64,000 nt of DNA from Xiphydria camelus (taxonomy: Eukaryota; Arthropoda; Insecta; Hymenoptera; Xiphydriidae): contig OY783197.1 in NCBI GenBank assembly GCA_963678675.1, forward strand, positions 10,171,647 to 10,235,646. The letters are read 5' to 3'. Shown piece by piece: positions 42,713 through 53,759 of the stretch (positions within the stretch are counted from its first letter, which is position 1; the number at the start of each line of letters is the position of its first letter). The notes below the pieces were generated by a model that did no database searches, had not been told where the DNA came from, and was given only the letters and a program-made list of their open reading frames with translations. The position numbers were made by a program, and so were the translations under genes.

Positions 42713-44189
42713 TTATGTTTCGAACTCATAAGGATCAGATTTATCATATTCATTGTCTTCGTCGCCTTCGTCCACATCTCTTTCTTCCCTATCTCCTTCT
42801 TCTTCTTCTTCTTCTCCCCCTGAACTCTCCCAATCTATATCTTCTCCAGTTTGATTTGATACTGTAACTGGTAGATTAGAACACTCATCTTCATCAGAAC
42901 ATTTTTTACATAGTGGGGTGCAATGGAGCCCAGCCTTTTTACACACACATCGGGATGTGCTGCAGTTAGTAGAGGCACAGTTACAAAACACCTGGAAACC
43001 ATTTTTCCATAATTTAATAAATTGTAATGAGAAAGCAAATCATTTAACGCGACGAAGAGTGAGGAGGGTAACAAAAATGATGCGTGCAATAATTTTCATG
43101 AGTGATATAATTAAGATTGGTCTAAACTGCTTCATTCTGTACATTGAATTTAGCTCCACGGCGTAGAAGTTGTTAGAATAGAAATTCGGTGAATCTTCAA
43201 AACGTCAGAGTTTTTTGGACATATCATACATTACACATAGAAACTTTTTGAAGTACAACTTTCATTACCATTTTTCGATAATTAAGGTAGTAATTGTGAC
43301 TGACGCACTGAACTATATACTAATACCGTCATTTGGCAACATTGTACCTGAGAAATTGTTCATAATAACTCACCTTCCGTAGAAGTACATCGGGAGCTGC
43401 AGGGAGACTCGTTTTCGTAGGGATGAGTATTGTATTTTCACCTCTCAATCGTTCCCATCCCCACTGTAGCGGATCCAGTTTATTGCTCATCCATTGTTGA
43501 ATTTGATAGTACACTCTCTTAATGTGTTCCAACAGAGCAGTCCTTGTAGGTGGTAACGAACAGAGTATGTCTTTCTTTGCACCAGCTACTGACGAGGTGA
43601 ATTTTTTATACCGAAGCTCATTGATAGATAGACTCATTTCTTTATCCGTGGCGTATAGGTGCTTCATAATTCTTTCACCAATCTCGTAGAGCTAGTCTGA
43701 AGTTTTACTCGCAGCATAAAAGACTGATGTAGATTGACAGAGGATTTCATCCTTTTGTAAAAACGATATAATCGTATTTTTCCTTTGTTATAAAAAGTAC
43801 TAGTTGTGTCACATCCAACAAATGCGCGTGCAAACAAAATAAAAGGCGTGAAATGTCTATTGTCACGAGTTGAATACAGTTTCTTTTCCTTCTTACCGGT
43901 GAATACAATTGTATAAAAATGTAGATTCAAGTCATGTGGTGTGAGGCCAACGAGTAAAACCAAAAGATCTACGTCGTTACCGACGACAACTATCGGTTTA
44001 TCGTTCAGTTCTCGACGACATTCCATTTCGATTGCGGTATTTACATACAATCAGGGTGTCAGCGTCTTCTTCTACTACTTCTGTTACAACGCCTTCAGTT
44101 CTTAAATAAGTAGACAAGAGTTGCACCAGTTTGAATTTATTCACCACGTTGGACAAAAACTTGTCTTTTGTCACAGTTATGGGGTTCAT
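42713..44189 (-). pseudogene. Transposon-encoded XPG/FEN1-like nuclease with cysteine-rich tail (element A)
   Basis: Minus strand. Blocks: VVEEDADTLIV (44070), VVVGNDVDLLVLLVGLTP, FARAFVGCDTTSTFYNKGK, SLPPTRTALLEHIKRVYYQI and APDVLLRK. A donor AAG|GTGAGT (43368-43373) and an acceptor TTCCAG|G (exon resumes at 42991) remove a 382-bp intron. The frame continues VFCNCASTNCSTSRCVCKKA and GLHC-PLCKKC, then an acidic tail to the stop at 42713. EDAD, G.D.DLL and GCDTTS correspond to the acidic and GCDY blocks of FEN1/XPG nucleases (inference). Breaks: an indel at about 44045 and another at about 43665. The N-terminal part is not found upstream, because R1 and X2 follow. Confidence 0.7.
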
Positions 44190-44318
44190 TGCAACTTGTT
44201 AATTGCAACGTCCTGTAATTAACCTTTCCGGGAAAAAGATCATGAACAGCCTAGATTCGCCGAAACATACCGCTCGTCTCGCCGTTGCGAGCGATGGCGG
44301 GATTAATTCTAAATTTAA
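44190..44318 (+). repeat. R1 block b, left half of the X2 target
   Basis: TAATTAACCTTTCCGGGAAA, GCCTAGATTCGCCGAAACAT and GCGGGATTAATTCTAAATTTAA. It continues at 45712. Confidence 0.85.
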
Positions 44319-44669
44319 GGAGGTTCAACCGAGCCGATCGGCTCTCGAGACACGTCCAAATTTTGGATGCTCTGGGTTGGCGTTACGCTCAGTAAAAGGT
44401 CCGAGTTGAAGTAAAAAGTTTTGGTGAGGTACAGTCTCGTTCTGTTCACGCACACCTAAAAGTATGATACATGAATACGTACGCATACAAGTAACGTCGG
44501 ATGGTGGCGATCGTGGCAACCGCGCGCAGTCTATCTCTCTCGCGTTCTATTCTACCTCTTCGTCTGCTCCCTAACCGGGTTCTCGCAAGGCAAGCAAGGT
44601 GCCTCGACCCCGTTCTCAAATTGCAGGAGCCTCGCGGAAGGGCACAGACACGATCTTGCCCTTCGGTAT

Positions 44670-44895
44670 CCTCGGACATATGTCAGCAAGCCATAAATTT
44701 AGCTAAAGTTATGTTAAAAAAAATTGCCACTGCTGGTATTACATTCGACATGTTATTGAAAGCGAGTAAACAAAAAGGAGGATTGATGCAATTATTAGCT
44801 GATAGAACAGACATGAACAAACCTCGAGTTACCAAATGTAAAAAAGTTATTGATAAAATTAGGTCTTTTTTTTACAAAATAGTGAGTTACAGAGT
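44670..44895 (+). pseudogene. C-terminal coding remnant of the X family
   Basis: The plus strand reads MLKKIATAGITFDMLLKASK, then QLLADRTDMNKPRVTKCKKV and IDKIRSFF. The pattern GL/IT..L..A....G...LL......KPRVT....I..KI is one I associate with C-termini of insect repeat-encoded proteins. The exact family is not named. It lies next to the beta end in X2. Confidence 0.45.
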
Positions 44896-45017
44896 ACATG
44901 ATATTATATTATATTATTATACTTTTTGATGTTCAAATATTACTACAATGTTTAAAAAAAACGAATGAATAAAAATATATGAGCCTGAATTACTTCATTT
45001 TGTACTAATCATTATAT

Positions 45018-45278
45018 GAGGTTCTGAGATTCATAGTGATGTGAGTCAGATTATCCACATTCTCCAAAGCAATCGCTTTGTCATCCCAAAAAATATACAT
45101 GTAACCTTTCTTGTTAGCTACATCATACGCCCAAATTATAGCAGTACATATTCCGACGGTAATACGCCACAGAAACTGTAATCTGAGGAAGGGCTTATGT
45201 ATGTTTGGGACGACAAAGCGCGGTTGCTTTGGAAAATCTGGGTAGTCTTACTTACACCACTATGAATCTCAGCCCCTC
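45018..45278. mobile_element. Hairpin MITE inside X2
   Basis: GAGGTTCTGAGATTCATAGTG and CACTATGAATCTCAGCCCCTC are inverted, and the arms of about 80 bp include CAAAGCAATCGCTTTGTC / GACAAAGCGCGGTTGCTTTG. Non-coding. Confidence 0.8.
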
Positions 45279-45711
45279 GTAAATAACCTCCTCACTTCAA
45301 ACTCTCGCACGCGCTTCCCACTCCAATGGAAGCTGTGCTCTATTGCCAAATCTGCGCTCTTACATCAGTCGTCCCAGCTATTGAGAAAGAGAAATGAATT
45401 TTCACTAATTATTTCTCGATAACCAAACGGTGAAATACTTTTACTTTTGTTTTGCGGTATTAACTGATACTTTTTCTACACTATATGTTTATTTCATTGA
45501 AAAATGTCGTGCCGTTGATTTAAAAAAAATTAAAATAGATGAAATCCTATCTAAATACATGTAAATTTAATTATTTTCAAAAATTCATAACTATAGTTTG
45601 AGACGGTCAATCGTCGTCGGTTTTCGCTCATTTTGTACTTAATTTTTTGAATTATCTACCATAAAAATTTCAAACAAAAATGTCGACGTGACCAGTTACG
45701 GTTGAACCTCT

Positions 45712-45950
45712 TTAATTAACGCTTCACTTAGATCGTGATAATAATGAACAGTAAGAACCGATATAGACGTCCGCGTAAGGTGAAACGAAACACTGCTATT
45801 ATACAAATTGAAAAATGTACTTTTAATATTACATCGATGCGTATGGGAATAACGTTCAGCTATAACTAAAGAAGCAATGTGTAAATGCTGCATCTGAAGT
45901 ATTCGTTCAGGATGCGCTCTCGACTTTTGCAAATAACTCCAAAACTCCAA
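45712..45950 (+). repeat. R1, right half of the X2 target
   Basis: TTAA then ATAATGAACAGTAAGAACCG and ATTACATCGATGCGTATGGG. It matches 38540-38770. Confidence 0.85.
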
Positions 45951-46410
45951 TGCATTTTAAGAACATTGAAGTTTGCACTTATTTATTTGCCAAAGAAAAA
46001 TCCACAGCAGATGAACTGCGTCACAAGTTAATTACCCGTAATATCGGTTTCAATGTCAATGTATCCAAAGTTATTTGCACTTCTGATACTTTGTATTTAT
46101 ATTGCTTAAGAGACCAGCAGCCCAAACATATTTGTGGAGAAATTCCTGACAATCAATATGTGAGCCTCTGAACTTTCTCCAATTCGGCTATAAAAGACGA
46201 GATGGACAGCTCCATCCGGTGCAAATGACAAAACCGCCTTTGCCAAATTCTTTAATCAGGCCTCGCAAATGTAATGCTGATTGCAGAACAATGTCCTGTA
46301 GTTTCAAAAAAACAAGATTAATTGTATCTCTCTTTGCAAATGCATCCACAACCATTGTAAAAACTTACCTGCGTAAGTGTCCAATTTTGTTATTTTTCAA
46401 TACTAATTAA
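45951..46410 (+). pseudogene. XPG-CXC protein fragment, right arm of element A
   Basis: The plus strand reads FAKEKSTADELRHKLITRNI in one frame, and after a stop GYKRRDGQLHPVQMTKPPLP, NSLIRPRKCNADCRTMSCSF. The second piece is the join to the cysteine-rich tail. From about 46180 it is the mirror of the left arm. Confidence 0.5.
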
Positions 46411-47073
46411 TTATGTAAACCACTTATTTCTTTTTCCATTAATAATTAGATTTGTATTGCATTATGATGATGCCGTTTTTTTTATTTCATACCTTACCCA
46501 AATAACCTTTTAATAGTCAAGAACAACGTTCTTCTCACAGCTACAGCGACGAAATCGAAAACTCCTATTATGTTGCCTAAAAAAAATTGGCCACTAATTC
46601 CGTCCGGTAACCTCGACGATATCATTTGTTAAGCCCTTCTGAACTTAAATCATCAATCAGAATGTGATGAGCGGTTTTTGTATACTCAATGTCTCTCAGC
46701 TCCCGGTTTAGCGGAAGAAATGTCCGGTCAGTTAGCCGTGAGGTGCTTTTCGTAAAATGTAGGTACCTACCTAAGAATAGGGACGGGTTCCCGGTCTGGG
46801 AGGGGGTACCTCTGCGCGTAACTCTGGCGACCATTAGAATGTGTTCGAACGGCACCAGTGGTTCTTCGGACGCACCAAGGTTGTCAAAGTAATTTTTAAA
46901 GACCGAGATATCTTAAAAATTACGACAATTACAGAAAAATGACCCGAGTGTAATGCGTAGGGAATTTAACTAACAAAATTATGGAACACAAAGAAGAAAA
47001 AATTATTCATAATATCGAAAGATATCGTTGATTATACTTGGCACTTTTTAAACAATTGAGTGCAAAAAATATA

Positions 47074-47645
47074 CAGAGTGTTCGGAAAAAACACCGACAC
47101 AGAAATAGGGGTGATAGGTTACGTCATTACAAGTATTTTGATATAAGGGACCTATACCCGCAAGCGCCCCCTTCTGGAGATATCAACTTTTCAAGTTTAT
47201 AACGACCGAGGTTGATCAAAGTAGAATAATATTGAATTTTTTGTCTACCTGTACAATTGAAAAACAAATGAAAACTCCTTGTATCCGCATCATCTTCGAA
47301 AAGTACAAGGACTTGAGCCAAGCGGTTATCCTTTCCGCAAGCAGTTTGCGCAGTGGCACATCTATCCAGAATCGTTTCCGATGTTGCATGGACATGGGTG
47401 GCCGTCATTTTGAGCACATGCTGTAGTACATTGTTTTTGTATCTCGTAAAATTAAATATTCGTTACCATCTTGATACGTTTCTTATTATTCTACTTTGAT
47501 CAACCTCGGTCGTTATAAACTTGAAAAGTTGATATCTCTCCAGAAGGGGGCGCGCTTGCGGGTATAGGTCCCTTATATCAAAATACTTGTAATGACGTAA
47601 CCTATCACCCCTATTTCTGTGTCGGTGTTTTTTCCGAACACCCTG
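47074..47645. mobile_element. Tc1/mariner-type element, 572 bp, TA site
   Basis: Ends CAGAGTGTTCGGAAAAAACA / TGTTTTTTCCGAACACCCTG, with TA at both borders and inverted arms of about 165 bp. A C-terminal transposase remnant remains near the middle (plus: RFRCCMDMGGRHFEHML), a typical mariner/IS630 ending. It interrupts the right arm of element A, and the left arm shows the empty state at about 41455. Confidence 0.88.
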
Positions 47646-48054
47646 TATAATTTTATTTTGAAAGTAGATACTTTCTTAAGCAATTTAAGACAAAAGGCAT
47701 TCAAAAATATTAAATTTTCGATGTTTTACGATTTTTTTCTTCCCTCTAATGTTTGCGCGGCTCTAGAGAATAAACCGTGGGAGTGGGGATAAACTATGTA
47801 TAACCTTTTTTATAGAGAATTTTAAGCTCTACAATTTTGAATTTACACTTTTTTCGATATCTCGCTTAGTTTTCGAGTTATTCTTGAATAACCCATTTTT
47901 AGGGTATTTGTTATTGTTTTTCAACCAAACCACAAGAGGAAAAACCGCGATACTTCACTCAGAGCTTTATAGGGTCAAATGACAACGTTAAACAAAAACG
48001 CAGCCTGTTTAGCAAAAGTTCGTATTTCAGACCTTCGTTTACTGGACTACTTAA

Positions 48055-50717
48055 CATGCATTTAAGTTTGCGACCTCGTGCGACCGCCGTTCGCGCCGCC
48101 ATCTTGAAAAAATGGTTTTTTGTTTATATCTCGGTTCTTGTAGGTTTTAGAAAAAATATGTTTAGAAACAAATTGAAGAGAATAAATTTTGCTATAAAAT
48201 CGTTATCTCGAGTTTTTTTGTCAGGCTAATAAGTTCCGAGTTACAGGACCGAAGAGTGGGGTGAATTTTTAAAAATACCGTACCTATAAGCTGCATTTAC
48301 ATGTTATTTTTTACACAATATGTGTAAATTAACCTACCTAAAGTTGTTTAGTGCAGTAAAATAATAATAACTTAAGTTGTCAACTCATTTCGACACCACC
48401 CAGGAGGTAGAGTTGAGCGGCGCGTTTTTTTTAACGTGGTGTCCCCAAAAGGCCTATTCCACACTTGAACCTTACATGCATATTTTTTATCGCTTTGTAC
48501 CATGGGATGTTCCTGGCTCATTTTGTTCACTATCTGTCAAATCTTGTATATCTTCTGTCTCCTCCAATATCCACTCCAACGAATTAAAGTCATCATCATC
48601 CTCATTTGGGTCTTCAGGATCGGAATCAACTACCAAATTAGGAGTGTTTTCACATGCTGTACCGTTAAAATTTAAACACAGCACTGAGCATTTTAAACCT
48701 GTTTTCCGACATCCGCACGCTCCTCCACAACCTTTTTTACATTTGCAGGATATTGATTTTAAAATGGCGTCTGGGGCTGCTTCTGACGTAGCCCGAACAG
48801 CATCGAGCCCGTTCTCAGTTTTCTGCTCAGGATCTTTTTCTCTACCACACCACATAGCAACTTGGTGATAAACTTGCAGACAATGCTGTCTTGCAGCATC
48901 TCTTGTGGGTGGTAGGGACGCAAGATTAAATTTGTTCTTGGACACAGACTTCGTAAAATGCTGTCCTTTTCAAATGATCCGCCATATAGTGCCAATAAAA
49001 ACGCTTCTCCGGCTGCAGCGAGAGCATTCACATCTGTTTCGAGTTCTTGGAAAATTGCTATAGTCTCAAGCAATGAGTCGTTTCTATCCAGGAGATTGAA
49101 GAACTTCAATTTTCCTTGGTTAAAAAGGGCAGATGTGGTATCACAACCACTAATGGCATGTAAACATAAAATATTCTTTGCAACAGCTTCCTTATAATTT
49201 AAGCTCCGCGTCGAATAAAGCGCTTCTGCAACTTTCCCTCTCGCTGGTTTTAGCAAAAAATGTTTTCCTGGTCTCTTGCCTTTACAGTTAATAGAACTAA
49301 TAAATCGATATCATGTCCGACAACAAAAACACGCGCAAAAGACAATGACATATCGATGGCTGTCTGAATAATGAGCACATCCGCGTCTTCTACTGCCTGC
49401 TTGCTGTGTAATTATGTTCTTTAAACTTTGAAATTAACATGGAAGTTAAATTTCTTTTGTTATTATCGCTCGATAAGAGTTTTAAAGCGTCGATATCTTT
49501 CTGCACTTTTCGTATTGCGACTATCTGCATCCGCTGGATAACCGTAAAAACTACAACTGCGTTATGACCATAGTGCCTTTGGGCATATTGAATGTAGATT
49601 ATGCAAATTTGTTGATACAAATCTTTGCCTTGCCATACCACTCGATGCAACAGACTGCCGCCGTCAAAAACATGCAAAATGTTGTTATCCGGTCGTAAAG
49701 GCTGGTTTACTGGGGAAAATGCCTTAAATAGTGACGATTTCGCGCCCTTTCGCATGCCATCGTCATTAAAAAGCGATGGGGGATATAGGGCGAGTTGAAA
49801 CTGAAAATAACTTTTTAATTCCTCGTCACTTTTTTTTGGCGATACAGATTCTTTGAAATAATAACAGGAGATTGATGGATATAGGATTATTTCCAACTTT
49901 GATACTGCTTTTAGCTGCTCCTAAGGAAAGAACTGCACCTTTACGTTTAAATTTTATTGAACCAAAATTCCCCACAGTTTTTGCCATAGCTGATGCACCA
50001 ATTTCTTGTGCCATATGGTAGTTTAATGTTTTAACACCAACGACACCACTGTTGATGGAGAGTAAACTATCGATTTGCGGAAACGGATTATGTTGCGATA
50101 ACCATTCTGTAATCTTTGCTACATCATTCTCATCACGTGTAATACGCGTTGGCCGCATATTCACATGTTGCTCCGTTGTGCTTAACGGGATTCCGCTAAA
50201 CTCTTCTATTTTCTATTATAAAGGAGTCAATGTTTTTCATCGATGTTTAAAATGTCGATGTATATCGATGCATCGATGTAACAAATGGAACCAAGGCCCA
50301 TATATTATACTTATTAGAACAATAGAATTAGAACAATATTAGCGGTTAGTAGAGGTACCACCAATAATTTATAGACAATAGAATACGTGTATTTGTCACT
50401 GTATAAACAGTTATAATATAATTATTTATGACTGGTTTGTGGATTATTGGTAAAATGTACCATGCTAATACCACTTTTACTAGATTTAAAATAGTTCGTC
50501 CTACTATTCGGTCCTGTAACTCGGAAACTACTAGTCTGACAAAAAACTCAAAATAGCGATTTTGTAGAAAAATTGATTCTTTTCAATTGGTTTCTAAACA
50601 TATTTTTTCTAAAACCTACAGGAACCAAGACATAAACCAAAAACTGATTTTGTCCGCCATTTTTTCAAGATGGCGGCGCGAGCGGCGGTCGCACGAGGTC
50701 GCAAACTTAAGTGCATG
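48055..50717 (-). mobile_element. Element K, 2.66 kb, TTAA site, encodes XPG-CXC protein
   Basis: Ends CATGCA(T/C)TTAAGTTTGCG with TIRs of about 215 bp (including CGCGCCGCCATCTTGAAAA and GTTCCGAGTTACAGGACCGA-type sequence). TTAA lies at 48051-48054 and 50718-50721. It is inserted in the right arm of element A. The left arm reads GGAGGTCCTTATAGTCCAG at the same place, the empty site with small changes. Its gene fills most of the interior. Confidence 0.82.
48487..50164 (-). pseudogene. XPG/FEN1-like nuclease plus cysteine-rich tail (element K)
   Basis: Minus strand. N-terminal block TRDENDVAKITEWLSQHNPF, SINSGVVGVKTLNYH and AKSSIKVGNNPISINLLLLF. Next are KKSDEELKSYFQFQLALYPP, the nuclease start NILHVFDGGSLLHRVVW, VEDADVLIIQTAIDMS, VFVVGHDIDLLVLL (about 49280-49400), ILCLHAISGCDTTSALFNQG, AAGEAFLLALYGG, LPPTRDAARQHCLQVYHQV and ISCKCKKGCGGACGCRKTGL. 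An acidic tail follows, to the stop at 48487. Every block of the family is present in the right order, so the copy is nearly full length. Frame changes occur near 49860, 49390, 49256 and 48900. Aspartates and Glu of an XPG-type site (VFDGGS, EDAD, GHDID, GCDTTS) are all kept. A role as the nuclease that mobilises the element is inference. Confidence 0.75.
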
Positions 50718-50827
50718 TTAAGGACCTCCAAGTTTACATTCCTACCAAGTTTCAAAACTCCACGACCTTTTGCACCAAAACACCATTTTTATGCCTCTAA
50801 TGACTGGCCTAACAGAGCACAGCTTAA

Positions 50828-51616
50828 GGCCAAGCGAACGTTGAGACGCAGTGTGACGTGCGGTGACTCAGAGTGAGGTGAACAGCGTGAGTGAAGTGAG
50901 CTGCGTACCCTGGGTGGTGCGAAAGAAGACTGCGCCGGTCGCTTATACAGGCAAACCTGAGTGTACATGTGACCACATGTACACTCAGGTTTGTCTGTAT
51001 AAGTAACCTGCGCAGGCAGACCTCTCCGGTGCAATGCTTCAAAGCCCATCGAAACCGAGGAAACTCAAGTGGTCGAGTGATAGTGTAGTGTTGCGTACAC
51101 TGTAAAAAATCGGGAGTTAAATGCGGAATGATTTGCGGAGTGAATGCGGAGTGGATGATTTTTAATTAATTTAATACCGTCCGGAGTTAAATTCACTCCG
51201 AAAAGGATTTTATTTAAATTATTTATAAAATTAACTCGGCGGATGAAATTCAGATAGGAATCGTTCACAAAATATTAAATTATAATACAAATAATACAAT
51301 AATATTTTTTAAATTATTATTTAGTACTAATAATAATAATATTTTAAGTCCGCACAAACGTTTGGCAAGTGTGTAAACCCGGCATTATGCCATCTTAAAC
51401 TAACAAACTAAAGTTCACGAACGAAAAATCACGTCCGGTTTTGTGTTTCGACCGCAGACCTTCGCAGGCTCTCGCAGATTCACGGCGTGTGAAAAGTGCG
51501 CCACCTCACACTGCGTCCGAACATTCGCTGTTGTATAGATGTCTACTGTTTACAAAAATCTGCGGTGAGTCGCCCTGCGTCCCCTCACTGAAGTGCGTCT
51601 CAACGTTCGCTTGGCC
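50828..51616. mobile_element. Harbinger-type MITE, TAA site
   Basis: Ends GGCCAAGCGAACGTTGAGACG and its reverse complement, with TAA at 50825-50827 and 51617-51619. The 789-bp interior includes a perfect palindrome around 50960-50995 (ACCTGAGTGTACATGTG / CACATGTACACTCAGGT) and an AT-rich part. No transposase. Confidence 0.88.
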
Positions 51617-51619
51617 TAA

Positions 51620-51871
51620 ACGAGGTTAGGGAGCAGACGAAGAGGTTGAATAGAACCCGAGAGAGACAGACTGCGCGCGGCTGCCACGGTCGCCACCATC
51701 CGGAATTAGTTGTATGCGTACGTATCATGTATCATACTTTTAGGTGTGCATGAATAGAACGAGACTGTACCTCACCAAAACTTTTTGCTTCAACTCGGAC
51801 CTTTTACTGAGCGTAACGCCAACCCAGAGCGTCCAAAATTTGTACGTGTGTATCGTCTTGGTTGAACAACC
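51620..51871. repeat. X1 right end (beta side)
   Basis: Inverted match to 44319-44600 (GTCCAAAATTTG, ACTCGGACCTTTTACTGAGC, CGTAACGCCAACCCAGAG). Confidence 0.85.
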
Positions 51872-51875
51872 TTAA

Positions 51876-52828
51876 GGATGTTCGCCCGTATTGCAGACGG
51901 GAGGTGAGGTGGAAGGGAACAGTACGATTTTCGTCAGTATTCCAATCCCTGAACAAAAAAATATGATTCTTTAATAACCTCCATGAAGTTATATTTCATG
52001 ATATCGGTCGAGCCATTATTTTTCTGAAACTTTACTTTATTATCTGTATCCTTAAAGTGTGTCAAAAAAATTATAGAAAAATATTTTATAATTATTTTTA
52101 AAATATTGAAGCGGTCGGGAACAGCGGCAACGTCGCCCCATAGAGTGTTATAGAGAAGTGTGGTGGCACAAGTTGATAACATTGCCTTACTAGAGCTTAC
52201 TAGTTAAAACCCCGAATTATTAACAACATCCAACAAAAATAATATAAATTATAGTGAAAAGTGCTGTTTAAATGTATAAACATTAATCATTGCGAATAAT
52301 ATTTTTCACAAAATGTTAGCTCTCCGTATACGCTACACAGGTGTAACGCTTTTAACTCCAACTTTTGCCACTAGAGCGCATGACGGTACCCATGCACGAT
52401 CCCTATACTTGGCGCGTCCTGCGGCGTTGCCGCACTTCACGACTGCGCACGCAGCAATCTCCATCGTAAACGAATTTACCAAGATTTCTTAATTATTTGT
52501 TATAAATTACTACCCTGATCGATGTGTGAAAATATACAATTTATTCTTTGCATAATAATCTAGCGGTATGCAAAGTTTCGTTACGGTAACCCAATTTTCC
52601 ATCGTTTTTTCTACGTTTTTGTGAATTTCCCATAAGAGCACGGGTTAAATTGTCATTTTTATTTCAATTATAACTTTTTAATGAGTTAGTCAAGAGACTT
52701 CAAATTTTGCATACGGCTTTCAAAGACATTAAAGAATCTTGGGGAAAAATTTGAGTAACTTCCTATATTTTTGATAATAGGGGTGAAATCCTAAATCTTT
52801 AACATTGAAACTTCTGTTACTCGACTGA
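51876..52828. other. No gene recognised
   Basis: Mixed AT-rich DNA. The minus-strand frame at 51934-52182 has no motif. Nothing else supported. Confidence 0.4.
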
Positions 52829-53578
52829 GGGCCGGTTTATCAATGTCCAGTTAAATGTGTCAGATAACTATCTAACAGTTATTCTTATCTGACAGTTATC
52901 CGAATAGTAGCGTATTTCAATACTGTTTTATCTGTCAGTTATGAACACTGTCTTGAAGCATTCCGATTGGTTTAATTTCCACTAAAGAACGCGGGCTATT
53001 CAAAGCTCCTTCAAATTTTAATTTGAAATGCAACTCATGCATTAGAAATCCTCGTCGTTGGCATATTTCTTTTTTTATGCGTATATTCCTGTAGAAGGAA
53101 GGTCACTCGAGGAATGAGATAGGGTAGGTAGGGAGAAGACGGGATGCTGCGACGTTCTCATGGCCCGAGAATAACGAGAGGCTCATCTTACGGTCCCTTC
53201 GCGGAAAACTCTCTCGCCAGCGCAGGACGAAATGTTTTTCCCGTGGTAAAACTCTATACGTTCTTCTTTCGTGTTGTACGAATTCAACAATTTCTTCATC
53301 GTCGTCGCTAATTTCCAAAAAATCTCCAATATTATCTCAAATATTATCCATTTTAGACTGTACACAAACACAAAACCAGAGAAAATTCTAACCTATAAAT
53401 TGCGATAACTGTCAGTTTATTCAGTATCTGGCACCAGTACCTTCCAGTTAAATTTACTTCCAGTTATCTTAATTTAAGTTCTTAGTAAACGTTAGTTGTA
53501 TATTGATAAACAGTTTAGCTACCACTTTAATTTTATCCACCAGTTAAGACATTTAACTGGATATTGATAAACCGGCCC
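52829..53578 (-). mobile_element. Harbinger fragment, GGGCCGG ends, TGA site
   Basis: GGGCCGGTTTATCAAT-TCC and its reverse complement border 750 bp. TGA is repeated at 52826-52828 and 53579-53581. The first 30 bp of the arms (to CAGTTAAATGT) match well. It contains the N-terminus of a transposase on the minus strand and no catalytic domain. Confidence 0.85.
53103..53340 (-). pseudogene. Harbinger transposase N-terminal fragment
   Basis: The minus strand reads LEISDDDEEIVEFVQHERRT, YRVLPREKHFVLRWRESFPR. An acidic stretch followed by an RR-Y-V-PR and W-E-F-RF pattern is the usual start of HARBI1-like proteins. It is lost after about 70 residues and flanked by the TIRs at 52829 and 53578. Confidence 0.6.
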
Positions 53579-53759
53579 TGAGAGATCATCTATGAGTACG
53601 ATATCAAAGCAGGCCTTGGACGGAGCCCGTTATGTTTATCTATTTTCCTCACACATGCCCATTTCGAGGCCTTTTCAAGCCTATTTTTAGACCTTAAGAT
53701 GGGGTCTTTCCCGCGTGACACCGACTAGGAGTCCGTAGACTATTAAAAACACTTTACTC

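Larger units (their letters stand above)
44319..45711 (+). mobile_element. Element X2, 1.39 kb, TTAA site, inverted relative to X1
   Basis: TTAA 44315-44318 and 45712-45715. The left end GGAGGTTCAACCGAG (beta side, about 250 bp) matches 51620-51871 reversed. The right end (alpha side, about 310 bp) matches 40621-40960 reversed. The locus 38380-38815 shows the same R1 sequence without X2. It contains a short coding stretch and a hairpin MITE. Confidence 0.85.
40970..50811. mobile_element. Element A, 1.4-kb inverted arms, 10-bp TSD, encodes XPG-like protein
   Basis: The left arm 40970-42335 and right arm 46180-50811 (after removing the mariner MITE and element K) are reverse complements over about 1.38 kb. 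They include the GGAACCCATCCC / CCCGGTCTGGGAG region and AAAACCGCCTTTGCC. The ends read TAGGCCAGTCATTAGA. ACAGA(A/G)CACA flanks both sides (40960-40969 and 50812-50821), as expected of a 10-bp target duplication with one mutation. The uninterrupted X2 copy reads ATAGAGCACAGCTT at this place. Long arms and 9-10 bp sites are usual for Mutator-like elements, but the encoded protein is not a MULE transposase. Confidence 0.78.
40621..51871. mobile_element. Element X1, TTAA site, GGTTGTTCAACC ends (outer shell of the right nest)
   Basis: The left end GGTTGTTCAACCGTAACTGG follows TTAA 40617-40620. The right end (reverse complement GGTTGTTCAACCAAGACG) precedes TTAA 51872-51875. The left 300 bp (side alpha) and right 250 bp (side beta) differ from each other, but both recur in inverted order in X2 (44319-45711). 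X1 is thus an ordinary element with a short TIR whose middle is filled by the 40970-50811 element and a Harbinger MITE. Kolobok and piggyBac elements use TTAA; the termini do not let me choose. Confidence 0.75.

Noticed and set aside
40621..51871. Two partly overlapping (interleaved) transposons with long TIRs
   Set aside because: Reading the alpha and beta segments as the two different ends of one family gives a properly nested solution and needs no rearrangement.
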